Part shown: positions 54,701 through 63,282 of the stretch, in pieces
How the letters are laid out: each line of letters starts with the position of its first letter
How positions within the stretch are numbered: position 1 is the stretch's first letter
Assembly: GCA_964596775.1 (NCBI GenBank)
Contig: CAZQVN010000017.1
Coordinates: 6,983 to 70,982 of the forward strand
Source: CAZQVN01 sp964596775
GTDB lineage: Bacteria > Eisenbacteria > RBG-16-71-46 > JABDJR01 > JAWXBZ01
Direction of reading: 5' to 3'
Length of the DNA stretch: 64,000 nt
The notes under the pieces: model-generated
Seen by the model: only the letters and a program-made list of their open reading frames with translations
The model's database searches: none
What the model was told of the DNA's origin: nothing
Position numbers and translations under genes: made by a program

Positions 54701-56429
54701 CGTGCTTCCGGAACGTGTTGGCCAGCAGCGTGAAGTTCGGCGTGCCGTTGTACACGTTGTTGTCGTCGTCGTCGGTCACGAGAACGTCGAACACGTAGTC
54801 GTCGAAATTGTCGGCGAAGCCGTAGCGGGCGAAGTGCCACAGTTCGTCCGTCTTGTCGCGGCCGAGGACTTCACGGATGTTCCACAGCGCCGACGCGATG
54901 ACCAGGCCGTCGTTGTGGACGGCCCCGGTGATGTGATCCGGGGCGATGCGGTCCACGTCGATGCGGCGGATAAAGTCCTGCCCGCCTCCCTTGCGGAACC
55001 CGGCGCCGAGGATCGGCTGGTCGGTGATGGTGGCCGCGTAATAGTCGGAGAATCCCTCGTGCATGGCGCCGGACGGGAAGAACGGGCGATACAGGAAGTC
55101 GGTGATGCCGTGCCCGTACTCGTGCATGACCACGGTGGCGCTCCGCGCCGTGTTCGTGCAGCGGTTGTCCTCGACGAAGAAGTTGATGCCGAGGCCGTCC
55201 CAGAACGCGTTGCAGCTCCCCGCCACCTCGACGGAGATCGGCATCTGGTAGTCCAGCAGGTTGAATCCGGGCTCGATCGTCTTGATGTAGTCGTGGGAGA
55301 CCATCGAGTGGTAGTAGGCGTCGCGCTCGCTGGCCAGGGAGTTCGTGTTGTCGAACTTGAACGCCTGGAAGGCCGACGCGGCGTCGGACAGCGGAAAGGT
55401 GAGGGAGGGGGTCGTCGGAGCCTGCGGGTTCGCAACGTTCCAGACGCGGCCGAACGGTCCGGCCAGCCGGGCCCGGGCATTGCGCCCGGTGGAGTCGGGC
55501 GTCGTCACCTGGTACACGCCGAGGACGTCGCAGGTCGAAACCGTGGTGTCGGTGGCGCTCGTCACCCGGACGTCCACGTAGGGAAGGCCCCGGAGGTTGA
55601 ACATGTTGTCCGCCTTCACGAGCTCGATGTCCGCGTTGACCGTGCCGTTGACCTCGGCAAAGTGGCCCGCGTTGAACCGCCAGAGGAGGTCGCCGGTCAC
55701 GGCGTCGACGAACGTGATCCAGCGGCCGGGAGGATCCATGGTGGTGTACTCGACGCGCCAGGTCAGGCGGGCGTCGTTGCCCGATTCGGGGTTCAGCGGC
55801 AGGACCGACAGCTCGGGGTTTCTGGTGGCCCGGTAGCCGGCGGGCAGGCCGGCGGCGCCCAGCGTCGACGCCAGCTCGGGCGTCACGGCCGGCGTCGTGG
55901 ACACGTCGAGGCCGGGAAAGGCATGGTTCGCCACCTGGGTCACCCGGCCGTCGTTGCCCATGCGGACGGTCACCCGGGCGTTGAACACCGGCACGCCGCC
56001 GACGTTCTGGCCGAAGTGCACCCAGCGACCGCTCTTGTGGGCGGAACTCTTCACGTAGTCGAGCGCCGCGTCGGCCGGCACCCAGGGGGCCATCTCCGCG
56101 GACAGGAACGAACGGGCCCGCTGGACGGCGGCCGCCTCGGACAGGAAGGCTCCGCCGGGAGCCGTGGATGCCGGGCCGGTGGCCTTCACCATGCGGCCGC
56201 TCTGCGGCGACCACTCGGCCGTCCAGCCGGCATTCCGGCCGAGGTACGCGGACCACTCGCCGGTCTGGACCGGAACGGAACGGGCCGCGGGGTGGAGTGC
56301 GTTCCTCACGGAGCCGCGTCGGTCGATTTCATGAACGTGAGCGTCGTCGTGGGGCTGGACCGCAAGGGCGGTCACGGGAACAAGAAAGGCAACGGCAAGG
56401 CAGAACGATTGGAGGAATTTCGAGGGCAC
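51717..56429 (-). CDS. Giant secreted M36 (fungalysin/elastinolytic-type) metalloprotease with FlgD-like C-terminal domain
   Basis: About 1570 residues from a GTG at 56429 with AAAGGAG five bases upstream and a signal peptide (FLQSFCLAVAFLVPVTALA). A propeptide (FTP/PepSY-like) precedes the M36 catalytic domain: VVMHEYGHGITDFLYRPFF (HExxH, about residue 435) and MHEGFSDYYAATI (third ligand Glu). Then Ig-like domains, a MAM/immune-inhibitor-A-like jelly roll (LTFRHYMNCEPDFDGGRVD, GPGWYIDDLQVV), fibronectin-like domains and a FlgD-Ig end (VPNPTRAASTIRF, AWDGMDDGGAAAAAGIYFYR). An extracellular zinc protease. Very long frames on the opposite strand are coding shadows. Confidence 0.88.
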   Translation of the reverse strand: MPSKFLQSFCLAVAFLVPVTALAVQPHDDAHVHEIDRRGSVRNALHPAARSVPVQTGEWSAYLGRNAGWTAEWSPQSGRMVKATGPASTAPGGAFLSEAAAVQRARSFLSAEMAPWVPADAALDYVKSSAHKSGRWVHFGQNVGGVPVFNARVTVRMGNDGRVTQVANHAFPGLDVSTTPAVTPELASTLGAAGLPAGYRATRNPELSVLPLNPESGNDARLTWRVEYTTMDPPGRWITFVDAVTGDLLWRFNAGHFAEVNGTVNADIELVKADNMFNLRGLPYVDVRVTSATDTTVSTCDVLGVYQVTTPDSTGRNARARLAGPFGRVWNVANPQAPTTPSLTFPLSDAASAFQAFKFDNTNSLASERDAYYHSMVSHDYIKTIEPGFNLLDYQMPISVEVAGSCNAFWDGLGINFFVEDNRCTNTARSATVVMHEYGHGITDFLYRPFFPSGAMHEGFSDYYAATITDQPILGAGFRKGGGQDFIRRIDVDRIAPDHITGAVHNDGLVIASALWNIREVLGRDKTDELWHFARYGFADNFDDYVFDVLVTDDDDNNVYNGTPNFTLLANTFRKHGIGDFRVHISHPLTPDTEDTLKAFPITASFLSLFALDPSTVTLHTSISTNGGTPVVTAQTMMPTGGNREYTFTIPNQPAGTVVSYYLTATDTTGTTGIFPAHGDSLPAVFHVGPDAVPPVITHTLIPDQPIDTPPILVLAGMRDNLDKALHAKRLVHRSTSQIEAITDMTALGDDRYRAAIPSGVLSLGDLVEYRFEAIDSAAAPLTTALPDTGWFGFRMVRGFARDFEADNGGLTGGGDWAWGDPTPITTAWSGTNVWATAPTGNYADNSVSTLSLPPVDLSAFTRAALTFRHYMNCEPDFDGGRVDVSTDQGTTWSALVPDGGYNTRILAATGQPGYSGKIDWSTAEFNLSSYVGLPDVRFRLRFAADSGLNGPGWYIDDLQVVERQILVTPLSVRAASGRDGFVPLAWDLPPGVLENATNPVTGYNLYRSLLPDGEPTRVNGSPIAARTYSDSTITNGSMYAYSVSVLFGAVESALTPPVEAFPYRALFSANRTAIGAMIDSVGTATEVLSLSNAGSGPLRTAVYRAAPGQTIDQVRIRLKTGAFAKGHPPDAGNAPAVTGDPAELLALAAARKMPARPVESVAPTGVWDTLFVDTQEGAAPDLVTLQAQQTSDFLYFRFTTAANWGNPFVDFNFLLAIDTDGNPTNGTQGGDFLLMAGPLTLSAFGAPVMLMTATFSPVEFPHHFVLGPSSSVADFGIRKSSLGDPDDIRLNLMTLNPQLSQTLDRMPNTPAATWLSVTPRFLQVGAGASGDISVGFNSAGLADGQYLADLLVESNDPGTAVTRIPVTLDVSGMVPVVLSGFSASPGPDGIELSWTTAEETDHLGFHVWRSETAPFPAEEVRVNADLVTSRDGRYAFTDAGVEPGRTYAYRLGDVSRSGVVTFHGPFAVRVPGEARPDRLWLAPAVPNPTRAASTIRFGLPAAGGVSLRVFNIEGRLVRTIADNLVMPAGFHETAWDGMDDGGAAAAAGIYFYRLDAGGKKETKKLLIVR

Positions 56430-56552
56430 GGCGACTCCTTTGCAACAGGGCATGAAGAGGGATGGAACCGACCTGCTGAACCCGTACGCAAGTCTCCTGG
56501 ATCTTGGTTTCAATACCGTTTCTCTGTGAGGGGACGGGCAGTCTACCTGAAA

Positions 56553-57017
56553 TTACCAGCGGTGATAAGCGGGATGTCCCGGCCTGACGGCCACGAACGT
56601 GCCCCGGCAGGTGGCCGTGACCTTGCCGCCGGCCGTAAGCGTCGATTCGACGATGGCCCGGTCGTCCGTGGCTTCCGTGACCCGCGCCGACAGGTGCACC
56701 GGGCCGTCCGTGGGGGTCGGCCGTTTCATCGTGACGGCGAACTCGGCGGTCACCGTGCAGGGGGGCGATTCCGAGCCGGTCCTTTTCATCAGAAAGTGCG
56801 TGGCGGCCCAGTTGGAGTGGCAGTCGAGCAGGGCGCCGACGATCCCGCCGTTCAGGACGCCGGGAAACGCCTCGTGATGTTTCTCCGGGGTCCAGTCGCA
56901 GACGTAGTCGTCGCCCGCAACGAACGAGCGGATGCGCAGACCCCTGTCGTTGGCGGGTCCGCAGCCGAAGCAGGCGTTGTGCGGCGCCCAGGTTTCCTGA
57001 AGACTTTTTTCGGACAT
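56553..57017 (-). CDS. PaaI/hotdog-fold thioesterase family protein
   Basis: A 154-residue hotdog protein: NACFGCGPANDRGLRIRSF, then HHEAFPGVLNGGIVGALLDC. The usual H-G-G of PaaI enzymes is N-G-G here, with the downstream Asp kept (DC). The C-terminus ESTLTAGGKVTATCRGTFVAV fits the final strands. It would hydrolyse an acyl-CoA or acyl-ACP; substrate unknown. GGGGGAG precedes the ATG. It lies 14 nt downstream of the ATP-grasp gene, in one operon. Confidence 0.88.
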   Translation of the reverse strand: MSEKSLQETWAPHNACFGCGPANDRGLRIRSFVAGDDYVCDWTPEKHHEAFPGVLNGGIVGALLDCHSNWAATHFLMKRTGSESPPCTVTAEFAVTMKRPTPTDGPVHLSARVTEATDDRAIVESTLTAGGKVTATCRGTFVAVRPGHPAYHRW

Positions 57018-57031
57018 GTTCTCCCCCGGCT

Positions 57032-58051
57032 TCAAGCGTTCAAGCCATAGCGGTCCGATGCGGAACGGATGATCTCCCCGATGAGCTCCACGTAATTCCG
57101 CCCCGACTCCTTCGCCGCCAGCGCCAGTTCCGCGGTGGACAGGAGGTACGGATTCGGGTTCGCCTCGAGCACGTAGGCCTTCTTCTTCCTGTTGAGACGG
57201 ATGTCGATCCGGGCGTAGTCTCGCAGTTCGAGCGCCTGGTAGGCGGCCACCGCCGTGGACTGGAGCATCTCGATCGTCCTGTCGTCGAGGTCGTCGGGGA
57301 CCTTCGGCTGCGAGTTCCGGTACACCTCGGTGTGACGCTCCCACTTGACCTCGGAGCCGGCGATCCTGGGCGTGCCTTCGGGGAGCCTGCTCAGGTCCAG
57401 CTCGATCGGCGGCAGCGCCTCCGGCTTGCGGTTGCCGAGGACGCCCACGTAGATCTCCCGCCCCTCGATGTATTCCTCCACGAGCACCGGCGTGTCGAAC
57501 TGCTCGTGCAGCTCGTCGATGCGCCCCATGAGGTCCTTGATGCTTTCCACGTACGCGTTGAACGGAATCCCGATCGATCCGTCCTCGCGGGCCGGCTTCA
57601 CGATCACCGGGAATTCCAGATCATGGGGGATCTCGGCGCGGCCGCGCCACGCGGTGGCGAACTTCGGCGTGGGAATCTCGTGGAAGTGGAAGATCTTCTT
57701 GGCGACGATCTTGTCCACGCCGAGCGACAGGCCGAGCGGACCGGAGCCGGTGTAGGGGCGGCCGATCATGTCGAGGAACCCGGCGATGCACGACTCCATG
57801 GAATCGTTGCCGGCCCACGACTCGGTAAGGTTGAACACGAGGTCGACCTTGCGGCGCGCCAGGGCGTGCAGGCTGTCCTCGGTGCCGTCGATGCGGAGGC
57901 GGGTCGTCGTGTGGCCGAGCTTCTTCAGCGCCTTCTCGACTTCGACGACGTCCTTCAACGGCTCCTGCTTGCGCGGCCGTTTTCCCGGGGTCGGAGTCTC
58001 ATCCTCCGCCCAGGTGTGTTCGTACAGGACTCCGATCCGGAGACGCGCCAT
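57032..58051 (-). CDS. ATP-grasp ligase, D-alanine--D-alanine ligase-like
   Basis: A 339-residue cytoplasmic ATP-grasp enzyme. VDLVFNLTESWAGNDSMES and IGRPYTGSGPLGLSLGVDK resemble D-Ala ligases, FPVIVKPAREDGSIGIPF binds ATP, VLVEEYIEGREIYVGVLGN is the grasp strand, and ARIDIRLNRKKKAYVLEANPNP holds metal ligands. ATG at 58051 has GAGGAG upstream. A canonical Ddl would be in a cell-wall cluster, so this may ligate another amino acid or peptide. Paired with a thioesterase-like gene. Confidence 0.85.
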   Translation of the reverse strand: MARLRIGVLYEHTWAEDETPTPGKRPRKQEPLKDVVEVEKALKKLGHTTTRLRIDGTEDSLHALARRKVDLVFNLTESWAGNDSMESCIAGFLDMIGRPYTGSGPLGLSLGVDKIVAKKIFHFHEIPTPKFATAWRGRAEIPHDLEFPVIVKPAREDGSIGIPFNAYVESIKDLMGRIDELHEQFDTPVLVEEYIEGREIYVGVLGNRKPEALPPIELDLSRLPEGTPRIAGSEVKWERHTEVYRNSQPKVPDDLDDRTIEMLQSTAVAAYQALELRDYARIDIRLNRKKKAYVLEANPNPYLLSTAELALAAKESGRNYVELIGEIIRSASDRYGLNA

Positions 58052-58257
58052 TCTGCTCCTCGTGGTATTCCGCCGTCGGCGCCGACAGACTAGCGCAGTC
58101 GATGGAGTCTTGCAATCAAAGCCGCCGATGACGGCTTGTCCGAGGCGGCCAGTGAGGCGCGGCCAGGCGGTGCGCCCAACTCGGCACGCCCAGACTCGGC
58201 ACGGCCTCCCGCGGCGCGGTTGACCGCCCGCCGCCGACCGGGGACACTCCGTCATAC

Positions 58258-60086
58258 ATGCGATCCGAATACCGTCCGCTGCTCATCATGATGCTGCTGC
58301 TCGCGTCCGTTCCGGCGTTCCTGCACGTCGTGGACCCGCCGGCGCGCGACCAGGGCGTCTTCGCGCTGATCGCCTGGCGCTGGAGCGCCGGCGACGTTCC
58401 CTACGCGAGCGCCGGTCTCGAGCACAAGGGACCGCTTCCGTTCCTCGGCTACCGGCTTGGATTCGCGTTCTTCGGAAACGAGATGAGATCCGCGCGGCTG
58501 ATGGCGGCGCTGGCGCTGCTCGTCTCGGGTTTTCTCGTGGCCGGGATCGGCGGGCGATGGCTGTCGGGAAGGCGGAGGGGCGCCGGGGTGGACGCCATCC
58601 CGGGGGGAACCGGCGTGGGACCCGACCGCTACGCCGCCGCGGGCGTCGGCGCCGACCACGCTGCCCCCGCGGAGTGGGGTAGTCCCCCCGGCGTCTTCGC
58701 CGGCGTGATCTACCTGCTCATCGTNNNNNNNNNNNNNNNNNNNNNNNNNNNNNNNNNNNNNNNNNNNNNNNNNNNNNNNNNNNNNNNNNNNNNNNNNNNN
58801 NNNNNNNNNNNNNNNNNNNNNNNNCGGAGTGGGGTAGTCCCCCCGGCGTCTTCGCCGGCGTGATCTACCTGCTCATCGTCGGCGCCGGCGGGCTGTCCGC
58901 CTACTGGTCCGGCGCACAGGCGGAGTCGTTCATGGAGCCGTTCGCGATTCTCGCGGTTGTTTCTTTCGCGATCGGGATGGAAAGGGCGGGGGCTGTCGGC
59001 CCGTTCACCGGCGTCCTCGCTTCCGGCCTCTGCCTTGGTGTGGCCACGCTCGGCAAACCCACGGCGCTCCTGCTGGCGCCGGCACTGCTCTTCGCCTGGC
59101 CGGGATCACGACTGCGCATTCTGGCGCCGCTCGCCATCGGGGTCGCGATTCCGTGGGTCGCCGCGGCGGGGTATTGTGCCGCCCGGGGCGCGTTCGGTGA
59201 TTTCACGGATGCGGTATTCCTGATGAACGCTTCCTACGGCGCCCGCGGGATCATGCTCCTGCCGTCGCGCCTCGATGCGTTCGTGCAGTCGCACCATGTC
59301 GTGATCCACGGTTTCTTTCTCATACCGGCTTTCGCCGGGATGCTGTGGCTCTGGCCGCACCGCCGCCGCCCAGAAGTCCGCCTGCTGTTCGGCTGGACGC
59401 TGGCGGCCTACGCGCAGATCCTGATCCAGGGGCGGATGTTCGGGTATCACTATCATCCGGTCGTGGCTCCGGTCGCGCTTCTCGCGACCGGAGGAGTAGT
59501 GGAAGCGTTCCGCCGCGCGCGCGGCGGCGCTGTCCCCGCCCGCCTCCTGGCCGCGGCACTCGCCGCCGCGCTGGCCCTCGGCATCGCCGGCATGCCCTGG
59601 ATCGAAACGGAAGTATCGTTCCAGCGCCTCACGGGCCGCATCTCCGAGACCCGGTTCCTTCAGCACTTTTCTCCCGGAGGCGCGCGGAGCGACGTCGACC
59701 CGGTGGACACGTTCAATGCGGCCCGCTACGCGGAGCGGTCGATCGGGCCCGACGAGACGCTGCTCGTCTGGGGGTTCGAGCCGGCGGTCAATTACCTGTC
59801 GCGGCGGCGATGCCCGACCCGGTTCATCTACGACTACTACCTGACGTCACCGGCGGTGCCGGCGGTGGAGCGGGAGAGGAATCTTCGCCTGTTCTGGAAG
59901 GATCTGGCTGCGTCGCCGCCGGACTGGATCGCGGTGGTGCATCACGACACGAACCCCGTCGAGGGGAAAGACTCGGCGGAGCAGCTTCGCGAGATTCCGG
60001 AGCTGAGGGCGTACTTGAGTGATAACTATGTGCCGAAGGCGCAGATAGGAGATTTTGAGTTTTTCAGGAGGGATACGGGGCGGTAG
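58258..60086 (+). CDS. GT39-type integral membrane glycosyltransferase, split by an assembly gap
   Basis: The frame is interrupted by 100 N (58725-58824). The 55 bases before the gap (58670-58724) recur exactly after it (58825-58879). Merging the copies gives one frame of 1674 nt, 557 residues. The N-terminal DPPARDQGVFALIAWRWSAGDVPY carries the acidic catalytic motif of PMT/ArnT-like (GT39) enzymes, then EHKGPLPFL and many TM helices (GLCLGVATLGKPTALLLAPALL, PVALLATGGVVEA). The C-terminal domain (about 380-557) is soluble. It probably moves a sugar from a polyprenyl-phosphate donor at the outer face of the inner membrane. Confidence 0.82.
58670..58879. other. 100-N scaffold gap flanked by identical 55-bp copies
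   Basis: Positions 58725-58824 are N. The 55 bases on the left (58670-58724) and right (58825-58879) are identical. This looks like two contigs that overlap by 55 bp but were joined with a default gap; the true sequence probably contains the segment once and no gap. Confidence 0.85.
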
Positions 60087-60149
60087 GCGGCGACATTATA
60101 TAGGGATTGTGGCCTGTTCCCACCGTTTTCCGCCCCGCGGCCCCTCCCT

Positions 60150-60172
60150 GCAGGCCGGCTGCGCCGGCCTGC
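60150..60172. terminator. 10-bp hairpin between convergent GT39 and aldo/keto reductase genes
   Basis: GCAGGCCGGC (60150-60159), loop TGC, GCCGGCCTGC (60163-60172). It lies in the 85-nt gap between two convergent genes. No U-tract follows on either side; possibly a weak bidirectional terminator. Confidence 0.45.
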
Positions 60173-61176
60173 TATCGTGACCCGTGCGCCTGTTTGATGA
60201 ACCAGGCCGGGTACGTCAGGCGTATCGCGCTCACCTCGTCGAGGCGCGTCACTTCCTCGGGGGTCAGATCCCAGGTCGACGCCTTGAGGTTGTCGCGCAG
60301 TTGGTCCGTTGTCCGCGCTCCGACGATCACGGACGTCACCTGCGGTTTCGCGCGGAGCCAGTTCAGCGCCACCTGCGCCGGGCTGGCGTTGCGGGCGTCG
60401 GCGATCTTCACGAGTTCCTCCACGATGTCGAACCCTTTCTCCTCGTCGATCGGCAGGAACGCCTTGGCGGCGTCGAACCGCCGCGACCCCTCCGGCCGCG
60501 GCTTTCCGCGCCGGTAGCGGCCGGTCAGGAACGACCCGCCGAGCGGGCTCCACGGGAGGATTCCCAGGCCGTGATCCCGGCACACCGGCACGAGTTCCGC
60601 CTCGATGTCGCGCCCGACCAGGCTGTACCAGGGCTGCACGGTTTCGAAGCGTGCGTAACCGCGCCTGTCGGAGACGGCCATCGCCCGTTCCACCTGCCAC
60701 GCCGTGTAGTTGCTGCAGCCGATGTAGCGGACCTTGCCCTGCTTCACGAGCGTGTCGAGCGTCGACAGCGTTTCCTCGAGGGGCGTCGGCTCGTCCCAGC
60801 AGTGCGTCTGGTAGAGGTCGATGTAGTCGGTGCCGAGCCGCTTCAGGCTCTGTTCCACCTGGCTCATGATGTGACGCCGCGAGGTGCCGACGTCGTTCAC
60901 GTCCTCGCCCATCCGGCCGCGGACCTTGGTGGCGATGACGAGCCGGTCCCGCTTTCCCTGGATCGCCCGGCCGAGCACGGTTTCGGAGTCGCCCGCGGAG
61001 TAGACGTTCGCGGTGTCGAAGAAGTTGATCCCGTGATCGATGCACGCGGAGACCATGTCGTTCGCCTCGTTCTGGCCGAGGGATCCGATCCCCCAGTCGT
61101 TCGCGCCGAAGGTCATCGTGCCGAGGCAGAGGCTGGAAACCTTGATGCCGGTGGTGCCGAGTCGTCGGTAGTCCAT
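60172..61176 (-). CDS. Aldo/keto reductase
   Basis: A 334-residue NADPH-dependent oxidoreductase. Motifs: INFFDTANVYSAGDSE (Asp and Tyr), VIATKVRG (Lys), DYIDLYQTHCWDE (His), and the cofactor-binding QVTSVIVGARTTDQLRDNL. ATG at 61176 has GGAGAAG upstream. Substrate unknown; the family reduces aldehydes and ketones. No clear operon partner. Confidence 0.93.
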   Translation of the reverse strand: MDYRRLGTTGIKVSSLCLGTMTFGANDWGIGSLGQNEANDMVSACIDHGINFFDTANVYSAGDSETVLGRAIQGKRDRLVIATKVRGRMGEDVNDVGTSRRHIMSQVEQSLKRLGTDYIDLYQTHCWDEPTPLEETLSTLDTLVKQGKVRYIGCSNYTAWQVERAMAVSDRRGYARFETVQPWYSLVGRDIEAELVPVCRDHGLGILPWSPLGGSFLTGRYRRGKPRPEGSRRFDAAKAFLPIDEEKGFDIVEELVKIADARNASPAQVALNWLRAKPQVTSVIVGARTTDQLRDNLKASTWDLTPEEVTRLDEVSAIRLTYPAWFIKQAHGSR

Positions 61177-61261
61177 GGGGCTTCTCCGTTCGTGTGATGT
61201 CGATGTGCGTCGGCGGGAACGGTAGCAGACCGGGGGGCGGATCGCCATGTCGCTTGTCGGA

Positions 61262-61473
61262 TCACGTGCTTCTGCGGTCCGGACGTCGTTCTCCCCCTCG
61301 GGGTCGCCTTTCGGCTCACGTGCTTCTGGCGGCCCGGACATCGTTCTCCTCCTCGGGGGACGTTCCGTCTCGGCATCCCTGCCTCGACTCCACTCGGCGC
61401 TCCGCACGGCTCCGCCATCCTGGCTCCGCCGGCTCCGCGACGCCCCCTCGGAGGAGAACGACGCCCGGACCGC
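61262..61473. repeat. Degenerate direct and inverted repeats
   Basis: TCACGTGCTTCTG opens two related blocks (61262-61303 and 61316-61359) that continue through CCGGAC, CGTTCTCC and CTCGGGG at a 54-bp period. A partial inverted copy (about 61443-61473, CTCGGAGGAGAACGACGCCC) could fold back on them. Confidence 0.55.
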
Positions 61474-61553
61474 TGGACGCGGCCTCGCTTGTGGTGGGGG
61501 TCGGCGCCCGTGGTTGCGTTGCGGAGAGTGCCGATTAGGTGCACGACCATGTT

Positions 61554-61577
61554 GACTGGGTCCGGGCCCAGTTGGAG
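61554..61577 (+). pseudogene. Fragment of an HNH endonuclease 3' end
   Basis: A 24-bp stretch starting GACTGGGTCCGGGCC is identical to 63034-63057 inside the HNH gene and translates to DWVRAQLE in both. It lies directly upstream of that gene, so it may be what remains of a former tandem copy. Confidence 0.5.
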
Positions 61578-61797
61578 TCGCACACTCTATCGAAACTTTT
61601 TCACAATTTGTTCTTGACGAGTTTTTTGTGCGCGCTTTCGTTGCGGCTCTGAATGGTTACAGACCGGCACTCTTGTTTCGTAGGTTGATGTCTGCTCGGC
61701 GAACCTGGTGCGTTGCGATTCCGGAGGGGTCTTCGTCTTCGTTGTCGGCTTGCGCTCGCTGCCCTGCGCTGGAAAGGTCCGTTCGTATACTTCTTTC

Positions 61798-63282
61798 ATG
61801 CATACACATTCGCTCGTATCGAGCCTTTCCGATGACACGATGATCACACGGACGAAGCGGCTGGTCCTTGCGGAGCGGTTCGCCACCGCGGAGGTGGTTG
61901 TTCATCTTGCGGAGATCGAGGCGCGGCGGTTGCACCTTGCCGAGGGGTGCTCGTCGCTGTTCGGTTACTGCACGCAGGTGCTGCACCTGTCGGAGTACGA
62001 GGCGTATACGCGGATCGCGGCGGCGCGGGCGGGGCGGCGGTTTCCGCTTGTGTTCGAGTGCCTGGCCCGGGGTGATGTGCACCTTTCGGCGGTGGACCTG
62101 CTGGCGCCTCATCTCACGGAAGAGAATCATGTCGAACTGCTCGGCTGGGCGCGGCACCGGACGAAGCGGGAGGTGGAGCGGATCGTGGCGGAGGTCGCGC
62201 CGCGGCCGGCGGTGGGTGCGATGGTGAGGCGGTTGCCGGCGCGGACGAGTGCGGAGGCTGGGAAGGCGGTTGGTGCTGCGGGTGCTGCGGGTGTCGCAGG
62301 TGTTCCAGGTGCTGCGAATGTAGCGGGTCCCGCGGGTGCAGCGGATGCTGCGGGTACAGCCGGAATCGCCGGGAATGCGGAGGCGACGAACGCGGGGCCT
62401 GAGCTCCTGATGCCGGATGGAACCACGAACTCGATTGTGGCGCAGGTCGAAGGACCTCCCGCTCCGCGTTCCGCGCGGCCGCGGGTCGAGGCGCTTTCGC
62501 CGGAGCGTTACAGGATCCAGTTCACGGGGGACCCGGAAACGGTGGAACTGCTTCGGCGGGCGCAGGATCTCCTGCGGCACCAGGTGCCGGACGGGGATCC
62601 GGCGGCGGTTTTCAAGAAGGCGCTGCGTGTGCTGGTCAAAGACCTGGAGAAGACCAAGGCGGCGTTGGTGGAGCGGCCGCGGGGAAGGAGGGATTTGGGT
62701 TCAGGGGTTGGCGATGAATCGAGATCAAGTAAAAAAGAAAAAACCAAGGACGACACCGCGGCTTCGCCGCGGCGTGATCCTCGCACCATTCCTGCCGCAG
62801 TCCGCCGTCTCGTCTGGACCCGTGACAGGGGCCGCTGCGCGTTCCACAGCCGGAATCATCATCGTTGCACGGAAACCGGCGGGCTCGAATTCCATCACGT
62901 GAAGCCGTTCGCGCTCGGCGGTCCGGCCACGGCGGACAACATCGAGCTGCGTTGCCGGGCGCACAATCAGTACGAAGCTGTTCAGGTCTTCGGCGACCGA
63001 TCCGCGTCGATGGTCCGGGAAAAGCGCCCGCCCGACTGGGTCCGGGCCCAGTTGGAGGCCGGTGGGATGCGTGATGGGCTCCGTCCGCGAACTCTTGAAC
63101 GGAAGTTTGAATCCCGGGAAACACCTTCGAAATGGGACGGCCGCGACCGGACCGGCCGTGCCGCTCCACCGGGAATCCACTTCCTGCGGCTCGTCCTGGA
63201 CGGAACACCGGTCGATACGAAGAAGATCGTTCGCATCCGCTGGCATCCGGAACGGGGGGTCACTTTCGGAACAACGCCTTGA
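61798..63282 (+). CDS. HNH endonuclease with DUF222-like N-terminus and an appended FlgD-like tail
   Basis: About 494 residues. The N-terminal helical region (CSSLFGYCTQVLHLSEYEAYTRI, ARGDVHLSAVDLLAPHLT) resembles the DUF222-type part of many HNH proteins. A Gly-x-x collagen-like linker spans about residues 155-198. The HNH domain has RDRGRCAF, GGLEFHHVKPFALGG (about residue 366 on) and LRCRAHNQYEA. DWVRAQLEAGG is where such proteins usually end, but the frame continues into SKWDGRDRTGRAAPPGIHF, LRLVLDGTPVDTKKIVRIR, a FlgD-Ig C-terminal fragment. The 3' end overlaps the convergent lipoprotein gene by 23 bp. ATG at 61798 lacks a ribosome site. Confidence 0.7.
   Translation: MHTHSLVSSLSDDTMITRTKRLVLAERFATAEVVVHLAEIEARRLHLAEGCSSLFGYCTQVLHLSEYEAYTRIAAARAGRRFPLVFECLARGDVHLSAVDLLAPHLTEENHVELLGWARHRTKREVERIVAEVAPRPAVGAMVRRLPARTSAEAGKAVGAAGAAGVAGVPGAANVAGPAGAADAAGTAGIAGNAEATNAGPELLMPDGTTNSIVAQVEGPPAPRSARPRVEALSPERYRIQFTGDPETVELLRRAQDLLRHQVPDGDPAAVFKKALRVLVKDLEKTKAALVERPRGRRDLGSGVGDESRSSKKEKTKDDTAASPRRDPRTIPAAVRRLVWTRDRGRCAFHSRNHHRCTETGGLEFHHVKPFALGGPATADNIELRCRAHNQYEAVQVFGDRSASMVREKRPPDWVRAQLEAGGMRDGLRPRTLERKFESRETPSKWDGRDRTGRAAPPGIHFLRLVLDGTPVDTKKIVRIRWHPERGVTFGTTP

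Larger units (their letters stand above)
61177..61797. other. Repeat-bearing intergenic stretch with nuclease-gene debris
   Basis: No intact gene. It contains two direct copies of a 42-44 bp motif and a partial inverted copy (61262-61473), and a 24-bp copy of the HNH gene's 3' region (61554-61577). From 61580 it becomes AT-rich, leading into the HNH gene. Confidence 0.6.

Noticed and set aside
53820..57050. A very long open frame (over 1000 codons) on the plus strand opposite the M36 protease
   Set aside because: It is Arg/Gly/Val-rich with no domain or ribosome site and mirrors codon bias of the real minus-strand gene.
60150..60172. A strong bidirectional terminator
   Set aside because: The stem is perfect, but neither side has a U-tract, so only a weak terminator-like hairpin is claimed.
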